DNA of 46,310 nt from an uncultured Eubacteriales bacterium. GTDB taxonomy: Bacteria > Bacillota > Clostridia > Oscillospirales > Acutalibacteraceae. Location: contig CAKSKA010000014.1 of assembly GCA_934464615.1 (NCBI GenBank), positions 1-46,310 of the forward strand. Reading direction: 5' to 3'. Under the pieces are notes generated by a model. It was not told the origin of the DNA, ran no database searches, and saw only the letters and a program-made list of their open reading frames with translations. Made by a program: the position numbers and the translations under genes. Of the stretch, positions 9,685 through 17,295 are shown one piece after another; position 1 is the first letter of the stretch; the number at the start of each line of letters is the position of its first letter.

Positions 9685-9715
9685 AAAAAGGACCGCTATA
9701 TTAAAGCGGTCCTTT
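9685..9715 (-). terminator. Rho-independent terminator after the tail tube gene
   Basis: A perfect 11-bp inverted repeat (AAAGGACCGCT at 9687-9697 and its complement at 9705-9715) with a 7-base loop. On the minus strand it is followed by a run of five U. It lies 8 bases after the stop of the major tail protein gene and probably limits transcription into the tail chaperone and tip genes. Confidence 0.88.
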
Positions 9716-9723
9716 GATAAATT

Positions 9724-10230
9724 TTACCCCTTGGAAGTATCTGGAGTAAATGTGCTGGTTTCCACATTAAAGCTTCCCGGCACCATATCGCCTCTTGCTT
9801 TGAGAGTGCCTGAATAAATCAAAGCCTCTGTACCACTGCCTTTTGCATCGGGTATAACTGCGAATTTGCGCTGAAAAGCTTCAAATGTTCCTGAAGTAGT
9901 CCCGGGTTTCCACCCGTTCACCGTAATTATCTCACGGTGTGCGTCGGCCCCGATTTTTTCATAATCGGTAATGCTTACAATTTCATCAACAACAGCATCG
10001 CCGCTGATTACATCGCAAGTATAAGAATAACTCGGAGCATATCCGATTACATCGGAAACCTCTGTTTTGTAATTCACATACTTGCGACTATATTCCTTTG
10101 CGCCTTTGCTTTCCGAAAGGTCGGTAAAGCCTTCGCCGATTAAATGGTATTTTTCATCAGCGCATTTCATAAAGGAATACATTTGGTCTCGTGTTATAAG
10201 CTGCTGCTCCTTGTTTTCATTATCTGCCAT
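9724..10230 (-). CDS. Major tail tube protein
   Basis: A 168-residue protein with the character of a siphophage tail tube subunit: an N-terminal arm, a beta-rich centre with a TCDVISGDAVVDEIVSI strand, and an ITVNGWKPG...FAVIPDAKGSG segment seen in clostridial phage major tail proteins. It has a strong AAGGAGG site 8-9 bases before its ATG and sits directly after the Minor_capsid_3 gene. A strong terminator follows it, as expected for a highly expressed structural gene. The tube subunits stack as hexameric rings around the tape measure. Confidence 0.87.
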   Translation of the reverse strand: MADNENKEQQLITRDQMYSFMKCADEKYHLIGEGFTDLSESKGAKEYSRKYVNYKTEVSDVIGYAPSYSYTCDVISGDAVVDEIVSITDYEKIGADAHREIITVNGWKPGTTSGTFEAFQRKFAVIPDAKGSGTEALIYSGTLKARGDMVPGSFNVETSTFTPDTSKG

Positions 10231-10695
10231 TTACTTTTCCTCCTTATGTTTATAGGATAATGAGAAGATCGCTTGATAATCGTCTGTTCCGTTATCGTAA
10301 CGGCAGGCGATAGACGGGGTGGATGTCATTTCGATTTTTGTTGCAATATTATTGCCTGACAAATTCGGAAGATTAACCAACTCTTTTTTATCGTTTTTTT
10401 TGGAAAACCATTCATCAAGCGAATTTAAAATTTTTCTTGCGTCAAGCTTGTGCTTGGTATCAAGATTTGGTGTGCGTACATAAACAGCAAACGGGAACTC
10501 GCCACTATAAGAGCCGTTTACATATTTTTTCACCTTTTTTGTACCGGCAAGCGGTTGAAACATCATTGAAAGAGCTTTTTTATCCAGCTCGTCAATTTTA
10601 ATTTCTGCAACCGGTTTGTCGGGCCAAGTGTTTAAAAAATCGAGCATAGATTGCTCTATTACAACACTTTCGTTTGAATTGTTTTGAACGCCCAT
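10231..10695 (-). CDS. Tail terminator-type protein (Minor_capsid_3 family)
   Basis: A 154-residue protein resembling the 'minor capsid protein from bacteriophage' family placed just before the major tail gene. Features are the DFLNTWPDKP segment (residues 19-28), PLAGTKKVKKYVNGSYSGEF near 48-67 and a C-terminal MTSTPSIACRYDNG strand. By position (connector, minor capsid 1, 2, 3, tail tube) it is likely the tail terminator that caps the tube at the head end. It directly abuts the tail tube gene. Confidence 0.75.
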   Translation of the reverse strand: MGVQNNSNESVVIEQSMLDFLNTWPDKPVAEIKIDELDKKALSMMFQPLAGTKKVKKYVNGSYSGEFPFAVYVRTPNLDTKHKLDARKILNSLDEWFSKKNDKKELVNLPNLSGNNIATKIEMTSTPSIACRYDNGTDDYQAIFSLSYKHKEEK

Positions 10696-10701
10696 AAAAG
10701 A

Positions 10702-11043
10702 TCACTCCCTGACAATTTTATTTACTCCTTTGATCCAATCCTTCTTTTTTGCGGCTTTGGCTTTTTCAAACCATTGCGCACACGCTTGTTCGTGGTGTGC
10801 TTTTGAAAAGTTGGCGTTGCGTGCATAATAGACTTTTCTTGCGTAAGGTGCATTATAGATTATTTCGCCGCTCCCTATGGCGGTTCCTCTTATTCCAGAA
10901 CCGGCAAGATTACCGGTCCGCATAGGAACATACGGATCACTGTCTTTCAGCACTTCGTTGTCAAGCCATTCTTGAGCCTTTTGATACTTAGGCGAAAAGC
11001 GGCCGACCGTTCTTGGGATATTTATTTTGATTTTAAAGCCCAT
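10702..11043 (-). CDS. Tail completion / Minor_capsid_2 family protein
   Basis: A 113-residue protein with the hallmark of the Minor_capsid_2 (HK97 gp10-like) group: DPYVPMRTGNLAGSG near residues 36-50 followed by IIYNAPYARKVYY. These proteins act at the head-tail junction. The start overlaps the end of the upstream gene by 11 bases, indicating translational coupling. Confidence 0.82.
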   Translation of the reverse strand: MGFKIKINIPRTVGRFSPKYQKAQEWLDNEVLKDSDPYVPMRTGNLAGSGIRGTAIGSGEIIYNAPYARKVYYARNANFSKAHHEQACAQWFEKAKAAKKKDWIKGVNKIVRE

Positions 11044-11464
11044 CTATTTCCCAATGCCACATTCTCGAAGTGCCTTTTTTATAATAGTGAGCTTTTGAAA
11101 TAGCATAAGCGGTTTTATGATTTTCCTGCGGTGTGGGATATTCGGAAATTCCCTCTACAAAAAAATCTTTTTCACTTTCATTTAAGGTCCAAAAACCCTT
11201 TTTGTCGTTTGATTTTTCCCATTCATCGAAAGTAAGAAACTGCTTTTTTGCGCCGCCGATTGATTCCGCTCGCACCTTACCGTCAAAAATGAATAATCTC
11301 GCCGTATCCTGCGGAGCTTTTCCCTGTTGTGTTGCAGAAGCGCCGTAACCCGTATCACAGAAAACATTGGTGAGAACGGTAATAGAATATTGAGCAATCA
11401 TATCGCTTTCACCTATGTAATTATAGAGCGTTACGGTATCGGGCAACATTTTTTTACTCGCCAT
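11033..11464 (-). CDS. Head-tail joining protein (Minor_capsid_1 family)
   Basis: A 143-residue protein with DTVTLYNYIGE near the N-terminus and DTARLFIFDGKV in the middle, as in the Minor_capsid_1 family that lies between the head-tail connector and Minor_capsid_2. A longer frame opens at a TTG at 11485. I chose the ATG at 11464 because it overlaps the end of the upstream gene (ATGGCGAGTAA) and is the natural start by family length. It likely acts as a head closure or stopper protein. Confidence 0.75.
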   Translation of the reverse strand: MASKKMLPDTVTLYNYIGESDMIAQYSITVLTNVFCDTGYGASATQQGKAPQDTARLFIFDGKVRAESIGGAKKQFLTFDEWEKSNDKKGFWTLNESEKDFFVEGISEYPTPQENHKTAYAISKAHYYKKGTSRMWHWEIDGL

Positions 11465-11873
11465 TTTTTGCACGCATTCCTGCAAAAGCCCACCGACACA
11501 TAAGACCGGCTTTCTTTAACATTGATATTGCCAAAGACGAAACAGGGATACCGTCCTTTGTTCGCATAATGACCTGAGAGCCGCTATTGGCAGTATTACT
11601 GATTGAATATCCGCCTAAACTTTCAGAGCCTATTGCCGAGCCTTCTGCAAAGCCTATAATTGCATTGATACCGCCTTGCTGATAAAGCATTTCAACCTCA
11701 TACGCAGTTGCCTTTTTTACTTTATCAGTATTGGCGGTATCTTCGTCAATTTCCATTGTCGCAATAGAAGAAATTACATCGGAGGCTATTTCGGCAAGTC
11801 GGTCAAATTCATCATCGGGGATTGGCGTTCCTTTAAATTCAACCGAGTAAAAAATTTTGTCGATATAAGCCAT
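11454..11873 (-). CDS. Head-tail connector/adaptor protein
   Basis: A 139-residue protein placed first after the capsid genes, as for gp6/gp15-type adaptors that sit on the portal. The N-terminal ~75 residues are helical (PDDEFDRLAEIASDVIS, then a VEMLYQQGGINAIIGFAEG helix). A Ser/Gly-rich beta segment and a C-terminal helix follow. It has a good GGAGG site and is coupled to the next gene through an 11-base overlap. The assignment rests on position and helical pattern. Confidence 0.68.
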   Translation of the reverse strand: MAYIDKIFYSVEFKGTPIPDDEFDRLAEIASDVISSIATMEIDEDTANTDKVKKATAYEVEMLYQQGGINAIIGFAEGSAIGSESLGGYSISNTANSGSQVIMRTKDGIPVSSLAISMLKKAGLMCRWAFAGMRAKNGE

Positions 11874-11887
11874 TTTAATCCTCCGTA

Positions 11888-12223
11888 TTATTCAGGAATA
11901 TAATCGGGGTGTTTGCTCTTAAGGTGTTTTGTTAATGCAGATTTTGAAGTGAATTTCTCGCTACAAACAGGGCATAAAAACTCTTTTTCCGTAGCTTTCA
12001 AAGCTTCAATTTCTGAATATAAGGATTTTACCTCGGCTTTGAGTTCTTCGTTTTCTTTCGTTAACGCATCTACCTCAACCAACAAATCCTCTTTGGATGT
12101 TGCCTTGCCTCGTTGCAAAACCTCTCCGCTTTTGCTTATAACCGAATAGCCCAAAGCCAAAAATTCAGGAATTTTATCTTCTGCTATAAAGCATTCGCAA
12201 TTTGCTCTTTTAACAAGAACCAT
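11888..12223 (-). CDS. Coiled-coil protein with a C2H2 zinc finger
   Basis: A 111-residue protein of unknown function between the capsid and connector genes. Residues 1-40 form a small domain (VKRANCECFIAEDKIPEFL, then a GYSVI strand), residues ~43-80 a Glu/Lys/Leu-rich coiled coil, and residues ~84-106 a C2H2 finger of the form C-x2-C-x12-H-x4-H. The spacing matches the classical Kruppel-type finger, which is uncommon in phage head modules. It has a strong AAGGAGTG site. Proteins at this position in related phages often carry small DNA-binding or HeH-like domains. A role in assembly or DNA contact is only inference. Confidence 0.75.
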   Translation of the reverse strand: MVLVKRANCECFIAEDKIPEFLALGYSVISKSGEVLQRGKATSKEDLLVEVDALTKENEELKAEVKSLYSEIEALKATEKEFLCPVCSEKFTSKSALTKHLKSKHPDYIPE

Positions 12224-12237
12224 TTATCTCACTCCTT

Positions 12238-13200
12238 TTATCCATTATCCTGAGTTTCCTTTTGTTCATCATCGGCACCAGGCTGTGATGTAGTGGTTTC
12301 GATTTCAAGAGTATCGGAAACCACAAACTGAATACCGTCAGACTTTTTGTTGAGAATGAATACATCCTCGAACGATTCCTCAAAGTAAACATATTTACCC
12401 TCAGAGCCGGCAGACGGGGGATCGAGCTGTGCAAACTGGTAAGAAACTGGAGTAATAACAGCGTTCGGATGAACGAGGAACATTTTAATCTGTTTTGCAG
12501 TAGTTCCCGGCGCCCAACCACTGGAGAAGTTATAAGCAGTCAACATAAGTTCAGGCGGAACAACATTGACCTTAACCTGATCGAGCGATTTTATTACACG
12601 GTTAATTTCCGAAGAACCGTTCTGAACGGAAAAACTCCTTGTAATCTGCTGGGCGTTCTTGATAAGCTCGTCAACGTCGGGGGTTACATAGAGAATTCTA
12701 CCGTTTGGATTAACACGCTTCTTTGTCATTGCTTTCATCAAAGCGTCAAAAACTGTAAGCACATTTGCGCTGGAAAGTGCGGTCGTGTTTGCGGTATGCG
12801 ACTGAGCAACCCAATCGGCATAAACCTTGCTTACGAGGTACGCATCCATTTCAGGGAACTTCTGTTCTTCATTCATTACCTGAGTAATATTCTGAATAGA
12901 AGCCACCTGATTGGTCTGGTCGATGTCCTGTGGATGAACAAGGGTGCTCCACTTTCGCTGATTTGAGAGTGTTTTGGGCTCCCAAGCATTGTCGTAATTG
13001 CGTGTAGCGGTAGCGATAGTATCTCTGTTGCTGTTCACACGGCCGCCGACAGTAATCGAGGGAATTTCGATTGTTTTAGCGTTTACAAAACGGTATCTGC
13101 CGTTATTGGGGGTGGCGTATAAATCGCCAAAATTGAGGACATAGGGATAAGCCTGTGCAAGAGCACGGCTATATTCGGTTGCGTAATTGATAGTAGCCAT
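12238..13200 (-). CDS. Major capsid protein
   Basis: A 320-residue protein directly after the scaffold gene and before the connector gene, the position of the major capsid protein. The sequence is typical of the clostridial/listerial group: INYATEYSRALAQAYPYVL at the N-terminus, a RKWSTLVHPQDIDQTNQVAS segment near residues 83-102, and ILYVTPDVDELIKNA in the middle. It most likely has the HK97 fold. The last ~25 residues are a Thr/Gln/Asp-rich, presumably disordered tail. The ribosome binding site is AAAGGA. No protease motif is seen in the flanking genes, so maturation may not involve cleavage. Confidence 0.9.
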   Translation of the reverse strand: MATINYATEYSRALAQAYPYVLNFGDLYATPNNGRYRFVNAKTIEIPSITVGGRVNSNRDTIATATRNYDNAWEPKTLSNQRKWSTLVHPQDIDQTNQVASIQNITQVMNEEQKFPEMDAYLVSKVYADWVAQSHTANTTALSSANVLTVFDALMKAMTKKRVNPNGRILYVTPDVDELIKNAQQITRSFSVQNGSSEINRVIKSLDQVKVNVVPPELMLTAYNFSSGWAPGTTAKQIKMFLVHPNAVITPVSYQFAQLDPPSAGSEGKYVYFEESFEDVFILNKKSDGIQFVVSDTLEIETTTSQPGADDEQKETQDNG

Positions 13201-13229
13201 TTTCTTTTTTTCCTTTCAAATTAAAAATT

Positions 13230-13907
13230 TTATTTATCGTTGTTTTCGGAATGAGGTCTCACACCGGAAAAATTGAAGCTGAATATAGAAGGCTTTTCTC
13301 CGTTATTTCCGTTGTTTTGTGTGCCTGTTCCTGTTGCTGCCGCAAATACGGGCAAGCCGTTTGCAGCATTGTTTGCGGATTGACCTGAACTTTCGCCTTC
13401 CTTTTCTGCTACGAAAGCAGTCGGATTTGCAGCTTTCATTTTTTCAAGCCACTCCTTGCCGTCAACAAATTCATCGGTCGTTTCGTCAAATTTTAATTTC
13501 TGTTCTTTAAAGTCAGCAATCGCTGCTTTTTTAGCAAGGTCAGATGTAAACTTGACATCAGCGAAAAATTTGTCGGTAGCGCGTGAAAATACTTGATCGG
13601 CTATTTTTTGTTTGAGGTCCTTTGTGTCGGTATCGTACTTGGTCTGTAAGTCCGAAAGTTTGCCGGATAAATCTTCGTTTCCTGCAACCTGTTTTTTCAA
13701 CTCGGAAATATCCTTGTCACGTGTCACAATTGAAGCCTTAAGCCCGTCACGCTCCGTTGTCAGCTCACTCAATTTTCGTTCAGCGTTAGCAAGGGCTTCT
13801 TTGCCGGCTTGAATATCCTTGCCGTTTTCATTCATAATTGAGTCGATAACCTCTTTGGACAAATTTGTACCGTTGACCTCAATAGCTTCTAAGAATTCTC
13901 TTTTCAT
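13230..13907 (-). CDS. Capsid scaffold protein (Phage_GP20 family)
   Basis: A 225-residue protein of the GP20 minor structural family. It has an N-terminal MKREFLEAIEVNGTNLSKEV segment, a long coiled coil from about 38 to 110, and a C-terminal Gly/Asn/Ala-rich part ending in FSFNFSGVRPHS. The internal scaffold directs procapsid assembly and then leaves. It is the first gene after two terminators and is preceded by a strongly structured leader in which the Shine-Dalgarno sequence lies in a hairpin loop. Confidence 0.88.
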   Translation of the reverse strand: MKREFLEAIEVNGTNLSKEVIDSIMNENGKDIQAGKEALANAERKLSELTTERDGLKASIVTRDKDISELKKQVAGNEDLSGKLSDLQTKYDTDTKDLKQKIADQVFSRATDKFFADVKFTSDLAKKAAIADFKEQKLKFDETTDEFVDGKEWLEKMKAANPTAFVAEKEGESSGQSANNAANGLPVFAAATGTGTQNNGNNGEKPSIFSFNFSGVRPHSENNDK

Positions 13908-13982
13908 AGCGTTTTCCTTTCTCCCGATACGCTGTTTTTACGAGGGCGCCCTCTGTCGGTCCTACATTGTTACGTCCGTAGG
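13908..13982 (-). promoter_or_regulatory. Structured 5' leader of the scaffold gene
   Basis: Between the two terminators and the scaffold ATG lie three possible RNA hairpins in order: CCTAC (13978-13982, minus strand) paired with GTAGG (13961-13965); the 12-base perfect palindrome GAGGGCGCCCTC at 13942-13953; and AGCGT (13929-13933) paired with ACGCT (13908-13912). The loop of the last one holds the purine-rich ribosome binding site. Such an arrangement could tune scaffold translation. I recognise no named RNA family and see no clear promoter here. Confidence 0.5.
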
Positions 13983-13998
13983 TAGACTTTTTTATATG

Positions 13999-14026
13999 AA
14001 AAAAGGCGCAGCCGAAGCTACACCTT
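13999..14026 (-). terminator. Terminator with UUCG tetraloop
   Basis: On the minus strand a 10-bp stem (AAGGTGTAGC / GCTGCGCCTT, two G-U pairs) encloses a UUCG tetraloop and is followed by six U. This is the second of two terminators after the portal/minor capsid block. Confidence 0.82.
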
Positions 14027-14052
14027 AAATCAACATTTTTAATTTTAATCAT

Positions 14053-14083
14053 AATAAAAGCGCCTATGATTCAATAGGCGCTT
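14053..14083 (-). terminator. Rho-independent terminator after the 76-residue gene
   Basis: A perfect 10-bp inverted repeat (AAGCGCCTAT at 14058-14067 and ATAGGCGCTT at 14074-14083) with a 6-base loop, followed by UUUUAUUA on the minus strand. It begins 7 bases after the preceding stop codon. Confidence 0.85.
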
Positions 14084-14089
14084 AAATAA

Positions 14090-14320
14090 TTATCTGTTTG
14101 TATCATCATAAAAAGTGTCTATGATTTTTTCCCACTCTCTCGCAATCGGCAACGGCTCTCCGTTTTTATCGAAGGCAGCAACCTGATAATGGTCTGTTAT
14201 CTTATCGTAAATATCGTCCAGTTCTTCGCTTGTGTAATCCTTGTCGTTCAATAGGGCGACGCCTATTGTTTTCAGCATTTCGTTCTGTTTGTCATTGAAC
14301 AAGCTTTTTATGTTTTTCAC
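14090..14320 (-). CDS. Hypothetical small phage protein
   Basis: A 76-residue acidic, mostly helical protein with a YTSEELDDIYDKITDHYQ segment. It starts with an ATGA overlap on the minor capsid gene and ends just before a terminator, so it closes the packaging and portal operon. I do not recognise the family. Since its upstream neighbour ends in a toxin-like domain, it could be a partner or immunity factor, but that is only a positional guess. Confidence 0.7.
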   Translation of the reverse strand: MKNIKSLFNDKQNEMLKTIGVALLNDKDYTSEELDDIYDKITDHYQVAAFDKNGEPLPIAREWEKIIDTFYDDTNR

Positions 14321-15801
14321 CGTTTGTTGCTCCTTTCCTTAAGTTTCTCGGCTCGACTTGAAGAGGTGGGCCAAGTTGTTACAAGTTTTCCCGTTTTAGT
14401 GTTTATAACGACTGTGACCTTTTCACCGATAAATTGTTGAGAGTTGTCTGCTCTTATTTTACCAATATTAAGCGGATTTGTCAATGCGTTCCTTATATCC
14501 TCAACCGACTCATTTCTTGCGATGGCTCGGCTTCGGATGTGCGAGCCGATTTCATTTACCTTAATGCCATTAGCCGTTTCGATAGAATTTAACGCATTAT
14601 ATTCCGAGGCTTTCCTGTTACTCCAAACAGCCTTTTGCGATATCGACCTATTAAACGGTTTTGTTTGCAATCGTTCTTTTTGCCCTGGTAAACCCGTCTG
14701 TTTGCAAAAATCATTATAGACTTTTTCCTGTCGCTTTAGTTTTTGAGCAGAATCGTAAAAATCGGTTTTTAAATCCTCTTTGAGCTTATTGTCCTGAGCT
14801 GCTTTTGCCGCCTCATCATAGCCGGCAGCCTTGCAACGGGTTGAGCGCATATCACGCTCCATTTTTCTTTGCATTTGCTCGGCTTCGTATTGCGGGATCT
14901 CATTTCCGTTATATTTTACCGTTCTATCTCTATATGATTTTAGTTGTTTTTCAGTGTAGGCTCTTGTGCTTACACCTTCGACAAAAGGAAACCAATCGTG
15001 TCGGCAATTCACACCTTTAAATCCGGTTACAGTACCGTATCCAATATCCTTTAAGGTTAAATAGCCTTTCATTTTACCTTCGATACATACTATTTTGCCT
15101 TGCCAAGCTGCGTGTTCTGGGCGAGCTCCGCCGTGAGCCGTTATTTCCATAAGCTTGGTGTCAAGCTCCCTTGCATTAGCAAGACTTATTTCGCCCGTTG
15201 TTTGGCTAACCCCTGTCATTACCGCTTGTCTAACAGCCGCTTCGAGACTTGTTTTTGCTCCGGAAGCGTATTCGACGGTCGAGCCTTGTGAAATTGCATC
15301 GTCTACGGCGTGCCTTATTGCAGTATTATAATCAAAAGCTCCGCTTGATATTTCCATTTCTGCCAAAGCACACGCTTGAATAAACGCAGTTTGCGAGGTT
15401 AATGCTGTTGTTTTCGTTAAATTTTCGATTAAACCGTTTGTTTTTATAATTCCAGCTGTCAGCACTTGCAACATTGCACGAGATGTTTTCAGCGGAACGG
15501 GCTTTTTGCCGGCAGATTTATATATTTCATCATCAAAGCTTTTTGAAGTTACCCCTGCGTCCTCAAAAATGGATTTGACGGCGCTTTCGGAGGTTTCGGC
15601 GTATTCAGCAACCTTTTTAATAATATCGTCATACAAAAGTCCTGATTCATGCTCTACGGCAAGCTGCCATTTTGCGCCTTCGGTCAAATGTCCTGATTTA
15701 ACAATGCGCCTTGCTATGTCACGGGTAATAGATTCGTCAAGTTTGCTATATAACTCAACAATATCATCGGCGCAATAATTATAGTATTCCGGTGTAAGCA
15801 T
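14317..15801 (-). CDS. Minor capsid protein (Phage_min_cap2) with C-terminal Ntox50-like toxin domain
   Basis: A 494-residue protein. The first ~300 residues match the Phage_min_cap2 group: repeated helices with VDDAISQGSTVEYASGAKTS, then GARPEHAAWQGKI near residue 226 and GYGTVTGFKGVNCRHDW near 253-269. Such proteins sit at the portal and may enter the cell with the DNA. A helical linker (about 290-395) follows. The last ~100 residues (SHIRSRAIARNESVEDIRNA, then KIRADNSQQFIGEKVTVVIN and KLVTTWP) resemble the polymorphic toxin type 50 / BECR-like nuclease fold. The candidate active residues are the conserved His/Arg pair at the start of the domain and the Thr-Thr-Trp-Pro end. The fusion suggests an injected effector, but activity is not shown. 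Confidence 0.85.
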   Translation of the reverse strand: MLTPEYYNYCADDIVELYSKLDESITRDIARRIVKSGHLTEGAKWQLAVEHESGLLYDDIIKKVAEYAETSESAVKSIFEDAGVTSKSFDDEIYKSAGKKPVPLKTSRAMLQVLTAGIIKTNGLIENLTKTTALTSQTAFIQACALAEMEISSGAFDYNTAIRHAVDDAISQGSTVEYASGAKTSLEAAVRQAVMTGVSQTTGEISLANARELDTKLMEITAHGGARPEHAAWQGKIVCIEGKMKGYLTLKDIGYGTVTGFKGVNCRHDWFPFVEGVSTRAYTEKQLKSYRDRTVKYNGNEIPQYEAEQMQRKMERDMRSTRCKAAGYDEAAKAAQDNKLKEDLKTDFYDSAQKLKRQEKVYNDFCKQTGLPGQKERLQTKPFNRSISQKAVWSNRKASEYNALNSIETANGIKVNEIGSHIRSRAIARNESVEDIRNALTNPLNIGKIRADNSQQFIGEKVTVVINTKTGKLVTTWPTSSSRAEKLKERSNKR

Positions 15802-15819
15802 TTATACTTTCACATCCCA

Positions 15820-17295
15820 CTAAGACAGATTAAAAGTATTATAATTTTGAGCTTTTTCTGCCTCACTGTCAGCAATGACCTGTCTTGCCGTTTCTTCGTC
15901 CTCGCCGTACCACTTCATACGATATTCCCACTTTTGCATAATTCCCATTCGCACCTCGCTCATATCCCGTGACCTTTCGGCATCCGCATCCACGATTACG
16001 CTATCATCCCAAACAAAACTGACTGAATATTTACCTTCAGGTGTTAGATGATACAAAGAGGCATATATATCAACTGCTTTGATTAAATCCTCAAGAGCTG
16101 TTTGCAATGCTCGTTGGATGCCTGTAATAGTGGAGTATGAACGTTGCTTCGATGTTATTATTTCGGTAGCTGTTTTATCTACGGCTTGTGGATCTGAAAG
16201 AGTGCCGTAGGCAAGGCCGGTATTAAATTCGATTTTTTGCAGTATTGAATTTAACCCGTTTTTTAACTCAACTTCACGCAAGGGCGGGGAAAAGGTATCT
16301 ATAAATTTATCGCTAGCTCCGTCCATATCAAACAGTCGATATAATCTTTCTCGGCCTAATGGCAGAATAGGACGTCCGTTTTTATCTTTTGTAAATATTT
16401 CATCACTTGCATTTATTGCAAGTTCTCCACCTTCAAATTCCCACAAATACCGTTGGTACTGTCTGTCAGCGTCCTCGATTAAATCAACCGCACGGGCAAA
16501 AACCGAAACGCCAAGAGGGGAGTTCATGTCAACCGTATTTCCAAGTGGCACTTTGAAGTATGCAAACAAGGGAACGGTTATATTATTTAGTGTTTGCACG
16601 GGTTGGAGTTCTTTCCATTCGGGAACATCGGTTAAATATGTTTCTGTACCCAAACTGTTTATAGAGTTTGATTTATATGCTTTATTTGTTACAACATATA
16701 CGCTGTCAGCCTGTAACTCGTGTTTTTCTACTCTATGGTAAAATTTATCATTTTGCTTTTTGTGTTCTACAAAAATACACGCTGTTATTTTTCCCTTACT
16801 GTCAAATGCAAGTGGTTTGAAATCTGTTGCCTTTACGCAATCAATGGAAATGTTTTTACCGTCAAAATACGGCTTGAACATTATACCGCCACCGGCGCAA
16901 CCGTATTCGCAGTATACTCGAATATTATCCTTAAGAGGCTTTAACTGCTTGTTTAAGAACTTTGCTCTTGAAACATTTGATGTGTTTTTACTTGCAGCAC
17001 CATCTTCGGAAATATTTAATTGCATTTCCAAAGTCACAAGTCTTGAAATTTCCGTTGCGATTGCAGCTGGCAATTTAAGGCTCGCTTTGTTTTTTTCAAG
17101 CCACGGAGCTGCTCCCATATATAAATTAAGCCAACTTTCTATGGCGTTGGTCGTATCATCTGATATGACCGAGCAATATTCAGTTGTTAATGTTTTGCCT
17201 TGATCATTGAAGAAGTTTCCCACTCTGTTCACTACCTGTCTAAAAATATCTTTTAATCCGTTGACTAAGGTGTTAGCCATTGTTTTCATCCCCAT
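15820..17295 (-). CDS. Portal protein (SPP1 gp6-like)
   Basis: About 490 residues, between terminase and minor capsid protein, matching the SPP1-type portal family: WLNLYMGAAPWLEKN near residues 55-70, SRLVTLEMQLNISE, YCEYGCAGGGIMFKPYFDGK around 140-160, and a C-terminal helix-rich crown with GLAYGTLSDPQAVDKTATE. The portal dodecamer is the DNA entry channel and terminase dock. Three in-frame ATGs (17295, 17289, 17280) compete; the second has GAGG at the best spacing, so the true N-terminus may be 2-5 residues shorter. It overlaps the terminase gene end. Confidence 0.9.
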   Translation of the reverse strand: MGMKTMANTLVNGLKDIFRQVVNRVGNFFNDQGKTLTTEYCSVISDDTTNAIESWLNLYMGAAPWLEKNKASLKLPAAIATEISRLVTLEMQLNISEDGAASKNTSNVSRAKFLNKQLKPLKDNIRVYCEYGCAGGGIMFKPYFDGKNISIDCVKATDFKPLAFDSKGKITACIFVEHKKQNDKFYHRVEKHELQADSVYVVTNKAYKSNSINSLGTETYLTDVPEWKELQPVQTLNNITVPLFAYFKVPLGNTVDMNSPLGVSVFARAVDLIEDADRQYQRYLWEFEGGELAINASDEIFTKDKNGRPILPLGRERLYRLFDMDGASDKFIDTFSPPLREVELKNGLNSILQKIEFNTGLAYGTLSDPQAVDKTATEIITSKQRSYSTITGIQRALQTALEDLIKAVDIYASLYHLTPEGKYSVSFVWDDSVIVDADAERSRDMSEVRMGIMQKWEYRMKWYGEDEETARQVIADSEAEKAQNYNTFNLS

